DNA of 64,000 bases from Agelaius tricolor. Its lineage: Eukaryota > Chordata > Aves > Passeriformes > Icteridae. The notes under the pieces are model-generated. The model had not been told where the DNA came from and searched no databases. It was given only the letters and a program-made list of their open reading frames with translations. The DNA is taken from positions 62,001-126,000 of the forward strand of contig JALJCS010000051.1 of the NCBI GenBank assembly GCA_023055355.1, written 5' to 3'. The position numbers and the translations under genes are program-made. Below, piece by piece: positions 1 to 9,136 of this stretch; the first letter of the stretch is position 1; each line of letters starts with the position of its first letter.

Positions 1-428
1 TACCCCATTAAAGTCAATGGGGATTCTTGGACATCAGGTCTACCCCATTAAAGTCAATGGGAATTGTAAGGACATCAGGTCTACCCCATTAAAGGCAATG
101 GGGATTTAGGGACACCAGGTCTAACTCATTAAAGTCAATGGGGATTCTTGGACACCAGGTCAACCCCTATTGAAGTCAATGGAAATTTTGGACACCAGGT
201 CTACCCCATTGAACCCAATGGGGATTTAGAGACACCAGGTCTACCCCATTTAAATCAATGGAGAATTTTGGACACCAGGTCTACCCCCATTGAAGTCAAT
301 AGGGATTGAGAGACACCAGGTCTACCCCATTAAAGTCAATGGGGATTTTTGGACACCAGGTCTACCCATTGACCCCACTGGCGCTTTAGGGACACCAGGT
401 CTACCCCATTAAAGTCAATGGGGATTGA
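1..428. repeat. Tandem repeat of about 41 bp (RABGGTA intron)
   Basis: About ten imperfect head-to-tail copies of a roughly 41-bp unit built on 'caggtctaccccattaaagt' followed by 'caatggggatt' and a variable 5-10 bp. It differs from the decamer arrays further right. It lies downstream of coding exon 5 of RABGGTA on the minus strand, so it is intronic and runs off the window edge. Confidence 0.9.
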
Positions 429-534
429 CAGACACCAGCTCTACCCACCCACCCCACACCCTCTCCACGTTCACCCCTGTCAATTTTTTGGGATTTCCCC
501 AATTTCGGGCCCTTTTCCCATGGGAATCTCTCAC

Positions 535-729
535 CTTCCTTCAGCTTTTGTGGGGGCAGCGCCCCGGCCTCGCCCTTGCCCTGGCCCCGGGTTGGTGCCA
601 GCAGCCGCAGCCGGTGGTGCCAGGCCGAGAAGTTGGAGAAGTCGCGGCTCAGCAGGGCCCCGGCGAAGGCCAGCTCGGCCTCGGGGTCCTGCTCGGCCAC
701 CAGAGCCCGCCGGTGCTCCCAGGCATGGA
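535..729 (-). CDS. RABGGTA: RABGGTA coding exon 5
   Basis: Read on the minus strand, the acceptor 'ccctcccag' precedes TC-CAT-GCC-TGG, and the exon ends GAA-G before the donor GTGAGAG. It joins in phase 1 to exon 4, making N-F-H-A-W across the junction. It encodes WEHRRALVAEQ, then a full PFTA repeat, RDFSNFSAWHHRLRLL. A longer open frame continues into the intron but is not coding. The acceptor sequence itself is part of a roughly 90-bp segment repeated at 882-975. Confidence 0.92.
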
Positions 730-3700
730 CTGGGAGGGCACCAGTACAAACCAGTAAGGACTGGGAGCCGCCACTGAGTCCCTAAGGCTTGTAGCAGCAG
801 CTCCCAGTATAAACCAGTAAGGGTTCATGCACCCAAACCCATTCCCAGTGTGGTCTAGGGGCTCCCAAGTTTACCAGGTTTATACTGGGAGGGCACCAGT
901 ACAAACCAGTAAGGACTGGGAGCCACCCATGAGCCCCTGAGGGGTGTGGCAGCAGCTCCCAGTATAAACCAGTAAGCCCAGTACATCCCAGGCCCCATCC
1001 CAGTATAAACCAGTATGACCCAGTGACCTCCAACACCCCAAGAACCCCATCCCAGTATAAACCAGTCCAAACCAGTATAACTCCCAATGAGCCACCAGGT
1101 CCTCCTGGCCTGCAGGGGGCGCTCACACCCAGCCCCAATTCCCTCTCCCAGTACAAACCAGTACAAACCAGTAACTCCAGCTCTATCCCAGTACAAACCA
1201 GTGACCCCCAGCACCCTCAGGAGCCCATCCCAGTACAAACCAGTACAAACCAGTGACCCCCAGCACCCCATCCCAGTATAAACCAGTCCAAACCAGTATA
1301 ACTCCCAATGAGCCACCAGGTCCTCCTGGCCTGCAGGGGGCGCTCACACCCAGCCCCAATTCCCTCTCCCAGTACAAACCAGTACAAACCAGTAACTCCA
1401 GCTCTATCCCAGTACAAACCAGTGACCCCCAGCACCCTCAGGAGCCCATCCCAGTACAAACCAGTACAAACCAGTGACCCCCAGCACCCCATCCCAGTAT
1501 AAACCAGTACACACCGGTATAACTCCCAATGAGCCACCAGGTCCTCCCGGCCTGCAGGGGGCGCTCACACATTCCCTCCACTCCCTCTCCCAGTATGAAC
1601 CAGTGACTCCAGCTCTATCCCAGTACAAACCAGTGACCCCCAGCACCCCTGGGAACCCATCCCAGTACAAACCAGTGACCCCCAGCACCCCATCCCAGTA
1701 TAAACCAGTACACACCAGTATAACTCACAATGAGCCACCAGGTCCTCCTGGCCTGCAGGGGGCGCTCACACCCAGCCCCAATTCCCTCTCCCAGTACAAA
1801 CCAGTGACCCCAGCCCAATCCCAGTATAAACCAGTGACCCCCAGCACCCCCAGGAGCCCATCCCAGTATAAACCAGTATAAACCAGTACAAACCAGTGAC
1901 CCCCAGCACCCCATCCCAGTATAAACCAGTACAGACCAGTATAACTCCCAATGGGCCACCAGGTCCTCCTGGCCTGCAGGGGGCGCTCACACCCAGCCCC
2001 AATTCCCTCTCCCAGTACAAACCAGTGACCCTAGCCCAATCCCAGTATAAACCAGTACAAACCAGTGACCCTAGCACCCCATCCTAGTATAAACCAATAT
2101 AACCCAATGACTCCAGCACCCCATCCCAGTATAAACCAGTATAAACCAGTCCAACTCACAGAGAGCCACCAGGTCCTCCCGGCCTGCAGGGGGTGCTCAC
2201 ACCCAGCCCCAATTCCCTCTCCCAGTACAAACCAGTACAAACCAGTGACCCCCAGCACCCTCAGGATCCCATCCCAGTACAAACCAGTGACCCCCAGCAC
2301 CCCATCCCAGTATAAACCAGTCCAAACCAGTATAACTTACAATGAGCCACCAGGTCCTCCCGGCCTGCAGGGGGCGCCCACACCCAGCCCCAATTCCCTC
2401 TCCCAGTACAAACCAGTGACTCCAGCTCTATCCCAGTACAAACCAGTGACCCCCAGCACCCTCAGGAGCCCATCCCAGTACAAACCAGTACAAACCAGTA
2501 TAAACCAGTGGCACTCACAGTTGCGGGGGTCGGCGGCCAGCAGGCGCTCGCACAGCGCCAGGTCCTCCCGGCCTGCAGGGGGCGCCCTGCCCTGGGCCAG
2601 CACCCAGCCCCGGTGGTGCCAGGCCCCGTAGGATTTGGGGTTCACCCCCAGGCACTGCCCGACGAACGCCAGCTCCGAGGGGACCCTGGAAACCGGTATG
2701 GACCAGTATAAACCAGTATGGACCAGTATGGACCAGTATGGACCGGTATGGGTGGTAAAAAACAGGGAGAAAGAGAAAAAAACCCCAGTAAAAACCAGTA
2801 AGAACCAGTATAAGAAAAAGCCATAGAGATGATTATGGACCAGTATAAACCAATAAGGACCAGTATGGACCAGTATGGACCAGTATGGACCAGTATGGGT
2901 GGGGAAAAACAGGGAAAAAAGAAAAAAAAACAGTAAAAACCAGTAAGAACCAGTATAAGAAAAAGCCATAGAGATGATAATAGACCAGTACGGACCAGTA
3001 TAAACCAGTATGGACCAGTATGGACCAGTATGGACCAGTATGGGTGGTGAAAAACAGGGAAAAACAGGAAAAAAAACCATTAAAAACCAGTAAGAACCAG
3101 TATAAGAAAAACCCATAGAGATGGTTATAGACCAGTACGGACCAGTATAAACCAGTATGCACCAGTATAAACCAGTATGCACCAGTATAAACCAGTGTGG
3201 GTGGTAAAAACCAGGAAAAAAGAGAAAAAAACCCCAGTAAAAACCAGTAAGAACCAGTATAAGAAAAAGCCATAGAGATGATTATAGACCAGTATGGACC
3301 AGTACAGACCAGTATAAACCAGTATGGACCAGTATGGGTGGTAAAAAATAAGAAAAAAACAAAAAAAACCCCAGTAAAAACCAGTATAAGAAAAAGCCAT
3401 AGAGATGATTATAGACCAGTACAGACCAGTATAAACCAGTATGGACCGGTATGGACCAGTATGGGTGGTAAAAAACAGGGAAAAAGAGAAAAAAAAACCC
3501 CAGTAAGAACCAGTAAGAACCAGTATAAGAAAAAGCCATAGAGATGATTATGGACCAGTATGGACCAGTACAGACCAGTATAAACCAGTATGGACCAGTA
3601 TGGGTGGTAAAAAATAGGAAAAAAACAAAAAAAACCCCAGTAAAAACCAGTATAAGAAAAAGCCATAGAGATGGTTATAGACCAATACGGACCAGTATAA

Positions 3701-6700
3701 ACCAGTATAAACCAGTATGGACCAGTATGGACCGGTATGGGTGGTAAAAACCAGGGAAAAAGAGAAAAAAACCCCAGTAAAAACCAGTAAGAACCAGTAT
3801 AAGAAAAAGCCATAGAGATGATTATAGACCAGTATGGACCAGTACAGACCAGTATAAACCAGTATGGACCAGTATGGGTGGTAAAAAATAGGAAAAAAAC
3901 AAAAAAAACCCCAGTAAAAACCAGTATAAGAAAAAGCCATAGAGATGGTTATAGACCAATACGGACCAGTATAAACCAGTATAAACCAGTATGGACCAGT
4001 ATGGACCGGTATGGGTGGTAAAAACCAGGAAAAAAACGAAAAAAACCCCAGTAAAAACCAGTAAGAACCAGTATAAGAAAAAGCCATAGAGATGATTATG
4101 GACCAGTATAAACCAGTATGGACCAGTATGGGTGGTAAAAAATAGGAAAAAATGAAAAAAAAACCCAGTAAGAACCAGTATAGAAAAACCCATAGAGATG
4201 ATTATAGACCAATATGGACCAGTATAAACCAGTATGGACCAGTATGGACCAGTATGGGTGGAAAAAAACAGGGAGAAAGAGAAAAAAACCCCAGTAAAAA
4301 CCAGTAAGAACCAGTATAAGAAAAAGCCATAGAGATGGTTATAGACCAGTACGGACCAGTATAAACCAGTATGGACTAGTATGGACCAGTATAAACCAGT
4401 ATGGACCAGTATGGACCAGTATAAACCAGTATAAGTGGTAAGAACCAGTCTAAACCAGTACAAACCAGTATAAACCAGTAAAAAACAGTATAAACCAGTA
4501 AAAACCAATACAAAACAGTATAAACCAGTATGGACCAGTATGGGCTGGTATAGGTGGTAAAAACCAGTATAAACCAGAAAAAACCAGTAAAAACCAGTAA
4601 GGACCAGTAAAAAAGTATAAGGCAAACCAGTATAAACCAGTATGGACCAGTATAAACCAGTACAAGTGGCAAAAAGCAGCAAAAAACCAGTAAGAACCAG
4701 TAAAAACCAGTAAAAAAGTGTCAGGCAAACCAGTATAAACCAGTATGGACCAGTATAAACCAGTATAGACCAGTACAAACCAGTATAAGTGGTAAAAAAT
4801 GGAAAAAAATGGAAAAAAAACAGTACAAACCAGTATAAACCAGTACAAACCAGTATAAACCAGTATAAACCAGTATAAGGCCAACTGGTAGAGACCATTA
4901 TAGACCAGTAAAAACCAGTATGGACCAGTATAGACCGGTATAAACCAGTACAACTGGTAAAAAATGGTAAAAACCAGTATAAACCAGTATAAACCAGTAC
5001 AAACCAGTATAAACCAGTAAAAACCAGTACAAACCAGTAACCCCAAACCCCCTTTTAACCCTTTATTCTCCCCTCCAGACCCCTCCCAGCGCCTTCCCAG
5101 TCCAAACCAGCGCCCTCCCAGCCCAAACCAGTACAAACCAGTATAAACCAGTACAAACCAGTATAAACCAGTATAAACCAGTACGAACCAGTCTCCTCCC
5201 AGTGCTCCCAGTGCGCGGCGCCGCAGGTTCCAGCAGGTGCCCACGTCGGGATTGGCTGCCAGGATTGAGCCCGTCAGGGACAGCACCTGGGCGGGGGGGA
5301 CCCCCTGGAAACCAGTATGGACCAGTATAAACCAGTATGGACCAGTATGGACCAGTATAAACCAGTACGGACCAGTATGGACCAGTATAAACCCCAGTAA
5401 TTCCCAGTTCTGGTCAGGGAGAGTCCCTGGGTGGGTGGGACCCCTGTGCTGGACCAGTATGGACCAGTTCAAACCAGTATAAACCAGTAAACACCAATCC
5501 CCTCCCAGTATAAACCAGTATGGCCCAGTCACCTCCCAGTAACCCCAAACCCCATCCCAGTATAAACCAGTAACCCCAAACCCCATCCCAGTATAAACCA
5601 GTAACCCCAAACCCCCTCCCAGTATAAACCAGTAACCCCAAACCCCATCCCAGTATAAACCAGTAACCCCCAAACCCCATCCCAGTCCATCCCAGTATAA
5701 ACCAGTCCCTCCCAGTCCATCCCAGTAACCCCGAATCCACTCCCAGTTCCCTCCCAGTATAAACCAGTTCCCTTTCAGTCCTTCCCAGTTCCCTCCCAGT
5801 ACAAACCAGTATAAACCAGTATGGCCCAGTGACCTCCCAGTAACCCCAAACCCCATCCCAGCCTCTCCCAGTTCATCCCAGTACCTCCCAGTTCATCCCA
5901 GTCCCCTCCCAGTTCATCCCAGTCCCTCCCAGTTTGATCCCAGTATGGCCCCAGTCCCTCCCAGTCCCTCCCAGTTTGATCCCAGTATGGCCCCAGTCCC
6001 TCCCAGTTCATCCCAGTCCCTCCCAGTTCATCCCAGTTCCCTCCCAGTTCATCCCAGTCCATCCCAGTTTGATCCCAGTATGGCCCCAGTCCCTCCCAGT
6101 TCATCCCAGTCCCTCCCAGTTCATCCCAGTTCTCTCCCAGTTCATCCCAGTTCTCTCCCAGTTTGATCCCAGTATGGCCCCAGTCCCTCCCAGTTCATCC
6201 CAGTCCATCCCAGTTTGATCCCAGTCCCTCCCAGTACAAACCAGTCCCTCCCCGCCCCATTCCCAGTACAAAGCAGTACAAACCAGTATAAACCAGTACA
6301 AACCAGTACCCCCAGTAAGGCCTCCATGCTCTCCCGGTAGTGCCTCAGTTTCTCCTCTCGCTGCCGGCGCCGGGCGGAGTCCGGGGGGCGGAGCTTGAGC
6401 CGCCCGTGCTGGGACAAACTGGGGTGAACTGGGAGGGACTGGGATATACTGGGATGGACTGGGAACAAACTGGGAGGGACTGGGTTATACTGGGAGGGAT
6501 TGGGAGGGACTGGGAGGGACTGGGAGGGACTGGGAACAAACTGGGAGCAACTGGGATGGACTGGGATGGACTGGGAGAGACTGGGAGGGACTGGGATATA
6601 CTGGGATGGATTGGGGTGGACTGGGATGGACTGGGATGGACTGGGACAAACTGGGAGCAACTGGGAGGGACTGGGATGGACTGGGGTAAACTGGGATGGA

Positions 6701-7826
6701 CTGGGATGGACTGGGAGGGACTGGGGTAAACTGGGATATACTGGGAGCGACTGGGATGGACTGGGATATACTGGGGTGAACTGGGATATACTGGGATATA
6801 CTGGGATGGACTGGGACGGACTGGGATGGACTGGGACAAACTGGGGTGGACTGGGGTGGACTGGGATATACTGGGAGGGACTGGGATATACTGGGATGGA
6901 CTGGGATGGACTGGGAGCGACTGGGACAAACTGGGATGGACTGGGAGCAACTGGGATGGACTGGGAGTGACTGGGATGGACTGGGAGCAACTGGGAGCAA
7001 CTGGGATGGACTGGGATGGACTGGGAATGGACTGGGAGGGACTGGGACAAACTGGGATGGACTGGGACAAACTGGGACGGACTGGGACAAACTGGGATAT
7101 ACTGGGATGGACTAGGACATACTGGGATGGACTGGGACAGACTGGGGTGAACTGGGATGGACTGGGAGCAACTGGGAGGGACCGGGATCAAACTGGGATG
7201 GACTGGGATAAACTGGGATTGGATTGGGAGGGGACTGGGCCATAATGGGATAAACTGGGAGGGGACTGGGCCATACTGGGATGAACTGGGAGGGACTGGG
7301 ATTGCACTGCTTTGTACTGGGAGGGAACTGGGAGGGAACTGGGAGGGACTGGGGCCATACTGGGATGAACTGGAATGGACCGGACTGAACTGGGAGATCA
7401 CTGGAAGGTTACTGGGATGAACTGGGAGGGAACTGGGAGGGACTGGGACGTTAGTGGGATGGACCGGGCCATACTGGGCTGAACTGGGATGGACTGAGAT
7501 TAGACAGGGATGAACTGGGAGGGAACTGGTTTATACTGGGAGGGACTGGGAGGGAACTGGTTTATACTGGGAAGGACTGGGAAGTTACTGGGCCATACTG
7601 GGATGAACTGGGAGGTCACTGGGATGGACTGGGAGGGAACTGGGAGGGACTGGGAGGGGACTGGGCCATACTGGGCCATACTGGGGCCGAACTGGGCGCT
7701 CCGGGCCCGGCCGGTTCCATTCCCGCCCCGGGGGGAGACCAGGGAGGGGCGGGGTTCGGGCCCGGCCGGTTCCATTCCCGCAGGATGAGGGGGGGGGGGA
7801 GCGGGGGGCAGCCGTTCCCTCACCAT
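535..7826 (-). CDS. RABGGTA: Rab geranylgeranyltransferase subunit alpha, 5' part (coding exons 1-5)
   Basis: Joined minus-strand coding exons are 7826-7824, 6408-6310, 5304-5189, 2685-2519 and 729-535, giving 193 codons plus one base, with all phases compatible. The protein starts MHGRLKLRPPDS, the typical RABGGTA N-terminus, and then shows four prenyltransferase-alpha (PFTA) repeats with the N/D-P-x(5)-W-x-x-R pattern: ANPDVGTCWNLRRRAL, VNPKSYGAWHHRGWVL, ADPRNFHAWEHRRALV and SRDFSNFSAWHHRLRLL. The family forms the alpha subunit of the cytosolic Rab GGTase, which with the beta subunit and Rab escort protein adds geranylgeranyl groups to C-terminal cysteines of Rab GTPases. The remaining exons (rest of the repeat domain, Ig-like and LRR parts) are outside the window to the left. 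Exons 4 and 5 are secure. The exon 2 and exon 3 donors are weak and lie in repeat sequence, so a few codons there are uncertain. Every intron is filled by minisatellite DNA. Confidence 0.9.
730..2518. repeat. Decamer minisatellite with roughly 181-221-bp higher-order units
   Basis: Fills the intron between RABGGTA coding exons 5 and 4. The base unit is CCAGTATAAA / CCAGTACAAA on the plus strand. From about 1080 the decamers are organised into higher-order units of about 181-221 bp, each containing 'caggtcctcctggcctgcag' followed by 'ggggcgctcacacccagcccc'. I see these at about 1111, 1332, 1553, 1757, 1977, 2187 and 2368. The same core occurs inside coding exon 4 at about 2560-2600, in register with the array. 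Confidence 0.92.
2519..2685 (-). CDS. RABGGTA: RABGGTA coding exon 4
   Basis: The acceptor 'ggtttccag' precedes GGTCCCC, and the exon ends AAC-T before the donor GTGAGTGCC. The 167-bp exon encodes VPSELAFVGQCLGVNPKSYG, then AWHHRGWVLAQ and a second repeat start, LCERLLAADPRN. VNPKSYG-WHHR is a strongly conserved RABGGTA signature. Part of this exon (APPAGREDLAL codons) is the sequence amplified in the adjoining intron array. Confidence 0.93.
2690..5185. repeat. CCAGTATGGA/CCAGTATAAA decamer array with A-rich higher-order units
   Basis: Fills the intron between coding exons 4 and 3. Decamers CCAGTATGGA and CCAGTATAAA alternate with about a dozen copies of an A-rich module ('aaaaaccccagtaaaaacca' ... 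'aaaaagccatagagatg') spaced about 110-156 bp apart between 2819 and 4340. From about 4430 to 5040 the array becomes AT-richer, and from 5090 to 5185 it returns to plain decamers. Long minus-strand open frames over this stretch are products of the period (10 bp, no stop in any phase). Confidence 0.92.
5189..5304 (-). CDS. RABGGTA: RABGGTA coding exon 3 (donor uncertain)
   Basis: The acceptor 'ggtttccag' precedes GGGGTCCC. The exon encodes VLSLTGSILAANPDVGTCWN and LRRRAL, the first PFTA repeat. No consensus donor is present where the family exon would end. A weak GTTCGT at 5188 gives 116 bp, the only nearby choice that fits the phase-2 start of exon 4. That makes the last 10 or so codons repeat-derived (GALGGDW). 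The 3' boundary could therefore be wrong; the core of the exon is secure. Confidence 0.8.
5310..6305. repeat. CCCAGTNNNN decamer array, C-rich on plus strand
   Basis: Intron between RABGGTA coding exons 3 and 2. CCAGTATAAA units give way to CCCAGTCCCT, CCCAGTTCAT and CCCAGTTTGAT units from about 5830 to 6235. In the minus-strand transcript this reads G-rich, ACTGGGAGGG / ACTGGGATGA. Confidence 0.92.
6310..6408 (-). CDS. RABGGTA: RABGGTA coding exon 2
   Basis: The acceptor 'tttgtcccag' precedes CAC-GGG-CGG, encoding HGRLKLRPPDSARRRQREEK and LRHYRESMEAL. This is the conserved first helix of RABGGTA, immediately after the initiator Met supplied by exon 1. The donor GTACTG at 6309 is weak and repeat-derived but leaves phase 0, which matches exon 3. 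The exon is a roughly 100-bp island between two minisatellite arrays of opposite polarity. Confidence 0.87.
6411..7690. repeat. ACTGGGATGG decamer array, G-rich on plus strand
   Basis: About 1.28 kb of ACTGGGATGG / ACTGGGAGCA / ACTGGGATAT / ACTGGGACAA units in RABGGTA coding intron 1. The orientation is opposite to the arrays on the other side of exon 2: here the plus strand is G-rich. GGG runs every 10 nt make the plus strand a G-quadruplex candidate. Confidence 0.94.
7699..7780. repeat. Short GC-rich duplication at CpG-island edge
   Basis: 'cccggccggttccattcccg' occurs twice, near 7707 and 7760, separated by a GC-box-like 'ggaggggcggggttcgg'. It sits between the minisatellite and the first RABGGTA exons and may belong to the promoter-proximal CpG island. 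Confidence 0.6.
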
Positions 7827-7857
7827 TTCCTCAGCTGGGCGCGGGGGGATCCGGGAC
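7824..7857 (-). CDS. RABGGTA: RABGGTA start exon: ATG is its last codon
   Basis: On the minus strand the acceptor 'gtcgcccgcag' (7868-7858) opens a 34-nt exon. It ends ...CAGCTGAGGAA-ATG, immediately followed by the donor GTGAGGG. The initiator ATG (7826-7824) is therefore the only coding triplet, and the next exon starts directly with His2 (CAC-GGG). The splice fits RABGGTA exactly, which supports this start over any internal Met. Confidence 0.8.
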
Positions 7858-7980
7858 CTGCGGGCGACACCGGAGCTCAGAGCGGTCCCGGCGGATCTCA
7901 GCAGATCCCGGGGCCTTCCCGGTGATGCCGATGCCGGTGGGATTTCCCTCCCCGCCCCTTCCCGCCATCCCGGTACTCAC

Positions 7981-8040
7981 CGGAGAAGCGGCGGCGGCGG
8001 CTGCTGGGGGCGGCGCGGGGGCTGCCGGGAATGGCGGTGC
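7981..8040 (-). promoter_or_regulatory. RABGGTA: Probable untranslated first exon of RABGGTA
   Basis: A strong donor, CTCCG before GTGAGTACC, reads on the minus strand at 7981/7980 and would splice to the acceptor at 7858. The exon body is CGG-trinucleotide-rich (gcggcggcggcggctgctg region). The 5' end is not defined by sequence; the upper limit given is approximate. Confidence 0.55.
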
Positions 8041-8145
8041 CGCGGGGCATGCTGGGATATACCGAGGCACGAAGCGGCCGCGCCCCATTGTCTTTGCGGC
8101 GCCGCGGGGCATGATGGGATATACCGAGGCGAGCAGCGCGGCGCC

Positions 8146-8181
8146 ATGTTGTCGCGGGTGCTCGCTTTACGGCGGTGTGGC
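8146..8181 (+). CDS. Candidate first coding exon of an unidentified divergent gene
   Basis: ATG in the CpG island opens MLSRVLALRRCG (12 codons, phase 0) and is followed by the donor-like GTAAGG. The hydrophobic/arginine pattern resembles a mitochondrial presequence. It is head-to-head with RABGGTA, about 165 bp from the latter's untranslated exon. No downstream exon is recognisable before the LTR patchwork at 8.35 kb, so the gene may be cut off, noncoding, or not a gene. Confidence 0.3.
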
Positions 8182-8352
8182 GTAAGGACGGTTTCGGGAC
8201 GGGAGAACTTCTGGAAACGGCTGGAAAACGGCGAAAAACACCCGGGAACAGCTGGAAAAGGCTCCACCCACTCTATCCTGGGCATGGCCGGCGCACTCGG
8301 CCACTCCATGGTGGAAAGGTCTCAATGACCACTGGACAGCAGGAGGACAGAA

Positions 8353-8585
8353 GGTCTCATACATCTCATACATGATGCAGAAATTCCATTCAAACAGAGG
8401 ATTCTGTCTGGTCATCATCAACTTTTTCCTCTTCATCCCAATGGCATTGTCCTGGCTGAGCGAGGCGGGAAGAAGTTGGTTTCTTCTGATAAGAGAGAAA
8501 TAAATTATTTTTCTCTGAAAGATTGGGGTGTCCTGTGGCTGCTATCTTGGTGCGAGTCCTTTCTTTAGGAAAAAAGTATCCTACA
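8353..8585 (+). mobile_element. 5'-truncated ERV LTR fragment
   Basis: Similar by eye, on the opposite strand, to the solo LTR at 46023-46488. Shared blocks include 'attccattcaaacag' with 'aggattctgtctggtc', 'gaggcgggaagaagtt', 'cttctgataagagag' and 'tcctgtggctgctatc'. It contains a polyadenylation signal AATAAA near 8502 and ends in ...TACA. The 5' half is missing. Confidence 0.7.
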
Positions 8586-8692
8586 AAGCATAATTTCAAT
8601 TTTAACATTTTGTCACAACCTAAAAATTTCAATTTTAACCTTTTGTCACAACCTAAAAATTTCAACTTTAACATTTTGTCATAAAACTACAT
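8586..8692. repeat. Three copies of a roughly 34-bp AT-rich tandem repeat
   Basis: The unit is 'aaaatttcaattttaacatt' plus 'ttgtcacaacct', repeated about three times directly after the LTR fragment. No coding potential. Confidence 0.85.
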
Positions 8693-8799
8693 TCAGCACA
8701 CCACTTAAGAGAATTAACACACCGCGCCTTTCTGACACAACACATAAAATATTCATTTTAATATTTGCAAAAAGCCAATGGTAAAATATGCATTTTTCA

Positions 8800-9121
8800 C
8801 ACGGGGCTGCCCTGCTCCTGCTCTGTCCCCAGCAGCTCTGCCAGAGCCTCGAGGGGACACCAAGGCTGAGCCAAAGGGTGATGTTATCAATAAGAAGCTT
8901 GACCAGGCCAATATTCAAGCAGCAATCAATTTATTAATTAATATGGTAAAGTATGAGCAATACAGCGCTGGGTAGAGTGGGGGAAGTTTTCCCTCCAACT
9001 GCACCCCGATAATTCAGGGTTACAGGTATTTATAGGGGCACTCATCAGCTTTTTTCAGCAGTTTCTATTCCCAATTTTTTTTTACTCATCACCAATTTTT
9101 ATTCCAAATCATTACATCACA
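8800..9121 (-). mobile_element. ERV LTR, minus strand
   Basis: Read on the minus strand it begins TGTGATGTAATGATTTGG, has a TATA box (CCTATAAATACC, about 9038-9027) and a polyadenylation signal (AATAAA, about 8934-8929) in LTR-like order. The 3' limit is approximate. No internal retroviral sequence is attached. Confidence 0.6.
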
Positions 9122-9136
9122 GTTCTATACACTATT

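Larger units (their letters stand above)
7690..8200. promoter_or_regulatory. CpG-island, probably bidirectional, promoter with two ZNF143/THAP11-like sites
   Basis: The region is GC- and CpG-rich and holds the start of RABGGTA on the minus strand and a candidate first exon on the plus strand. Two near-identical segments, 'gcggggcatgctgggatata' (8042) and 'gcggggcatgatgggatata' (8104), each continuing 'ccgaggc', carry the TCCCAGCATGC-type core of the ZNF143/THAP11 element on the minus strand. Such sites are known in TATA-less housekeeping and bidirectional promoters. Factor identity is inferred from the motif only. Confidence 0.6.

Noticed and set aside
2337..6104. Very long minus-strand open frames (up to 468 codons) rich in Y-W-F-I-L-V-T-G
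   Set aside because: They are translations of a 10-bp tandem repeat that has no stop in any phase. The peptide simply repeats every 10 residues and the real RABGGTA exons interrupt it.
6142..7401. 419-codon minus-strand Ser/Pro/Gln frame and its plus-strand Trp/Gly/Thr partner
   Set aside because: Both strands of the same decamer array. Only 6310-6408 is a real exon.
5310..7690. Telomere-like G-rich array
   Set aside because: The unit is ACTGGGATGG-type, not TTAGGG, and it lies in introns.
8390..8516. Small hydrophobic plus-strand peptide (IINFFLFIPMALSW) suggestive of a membrane microprotein
   Set aside because: The DNA belongs to an LTR also found on the other strand at 46023-46488.
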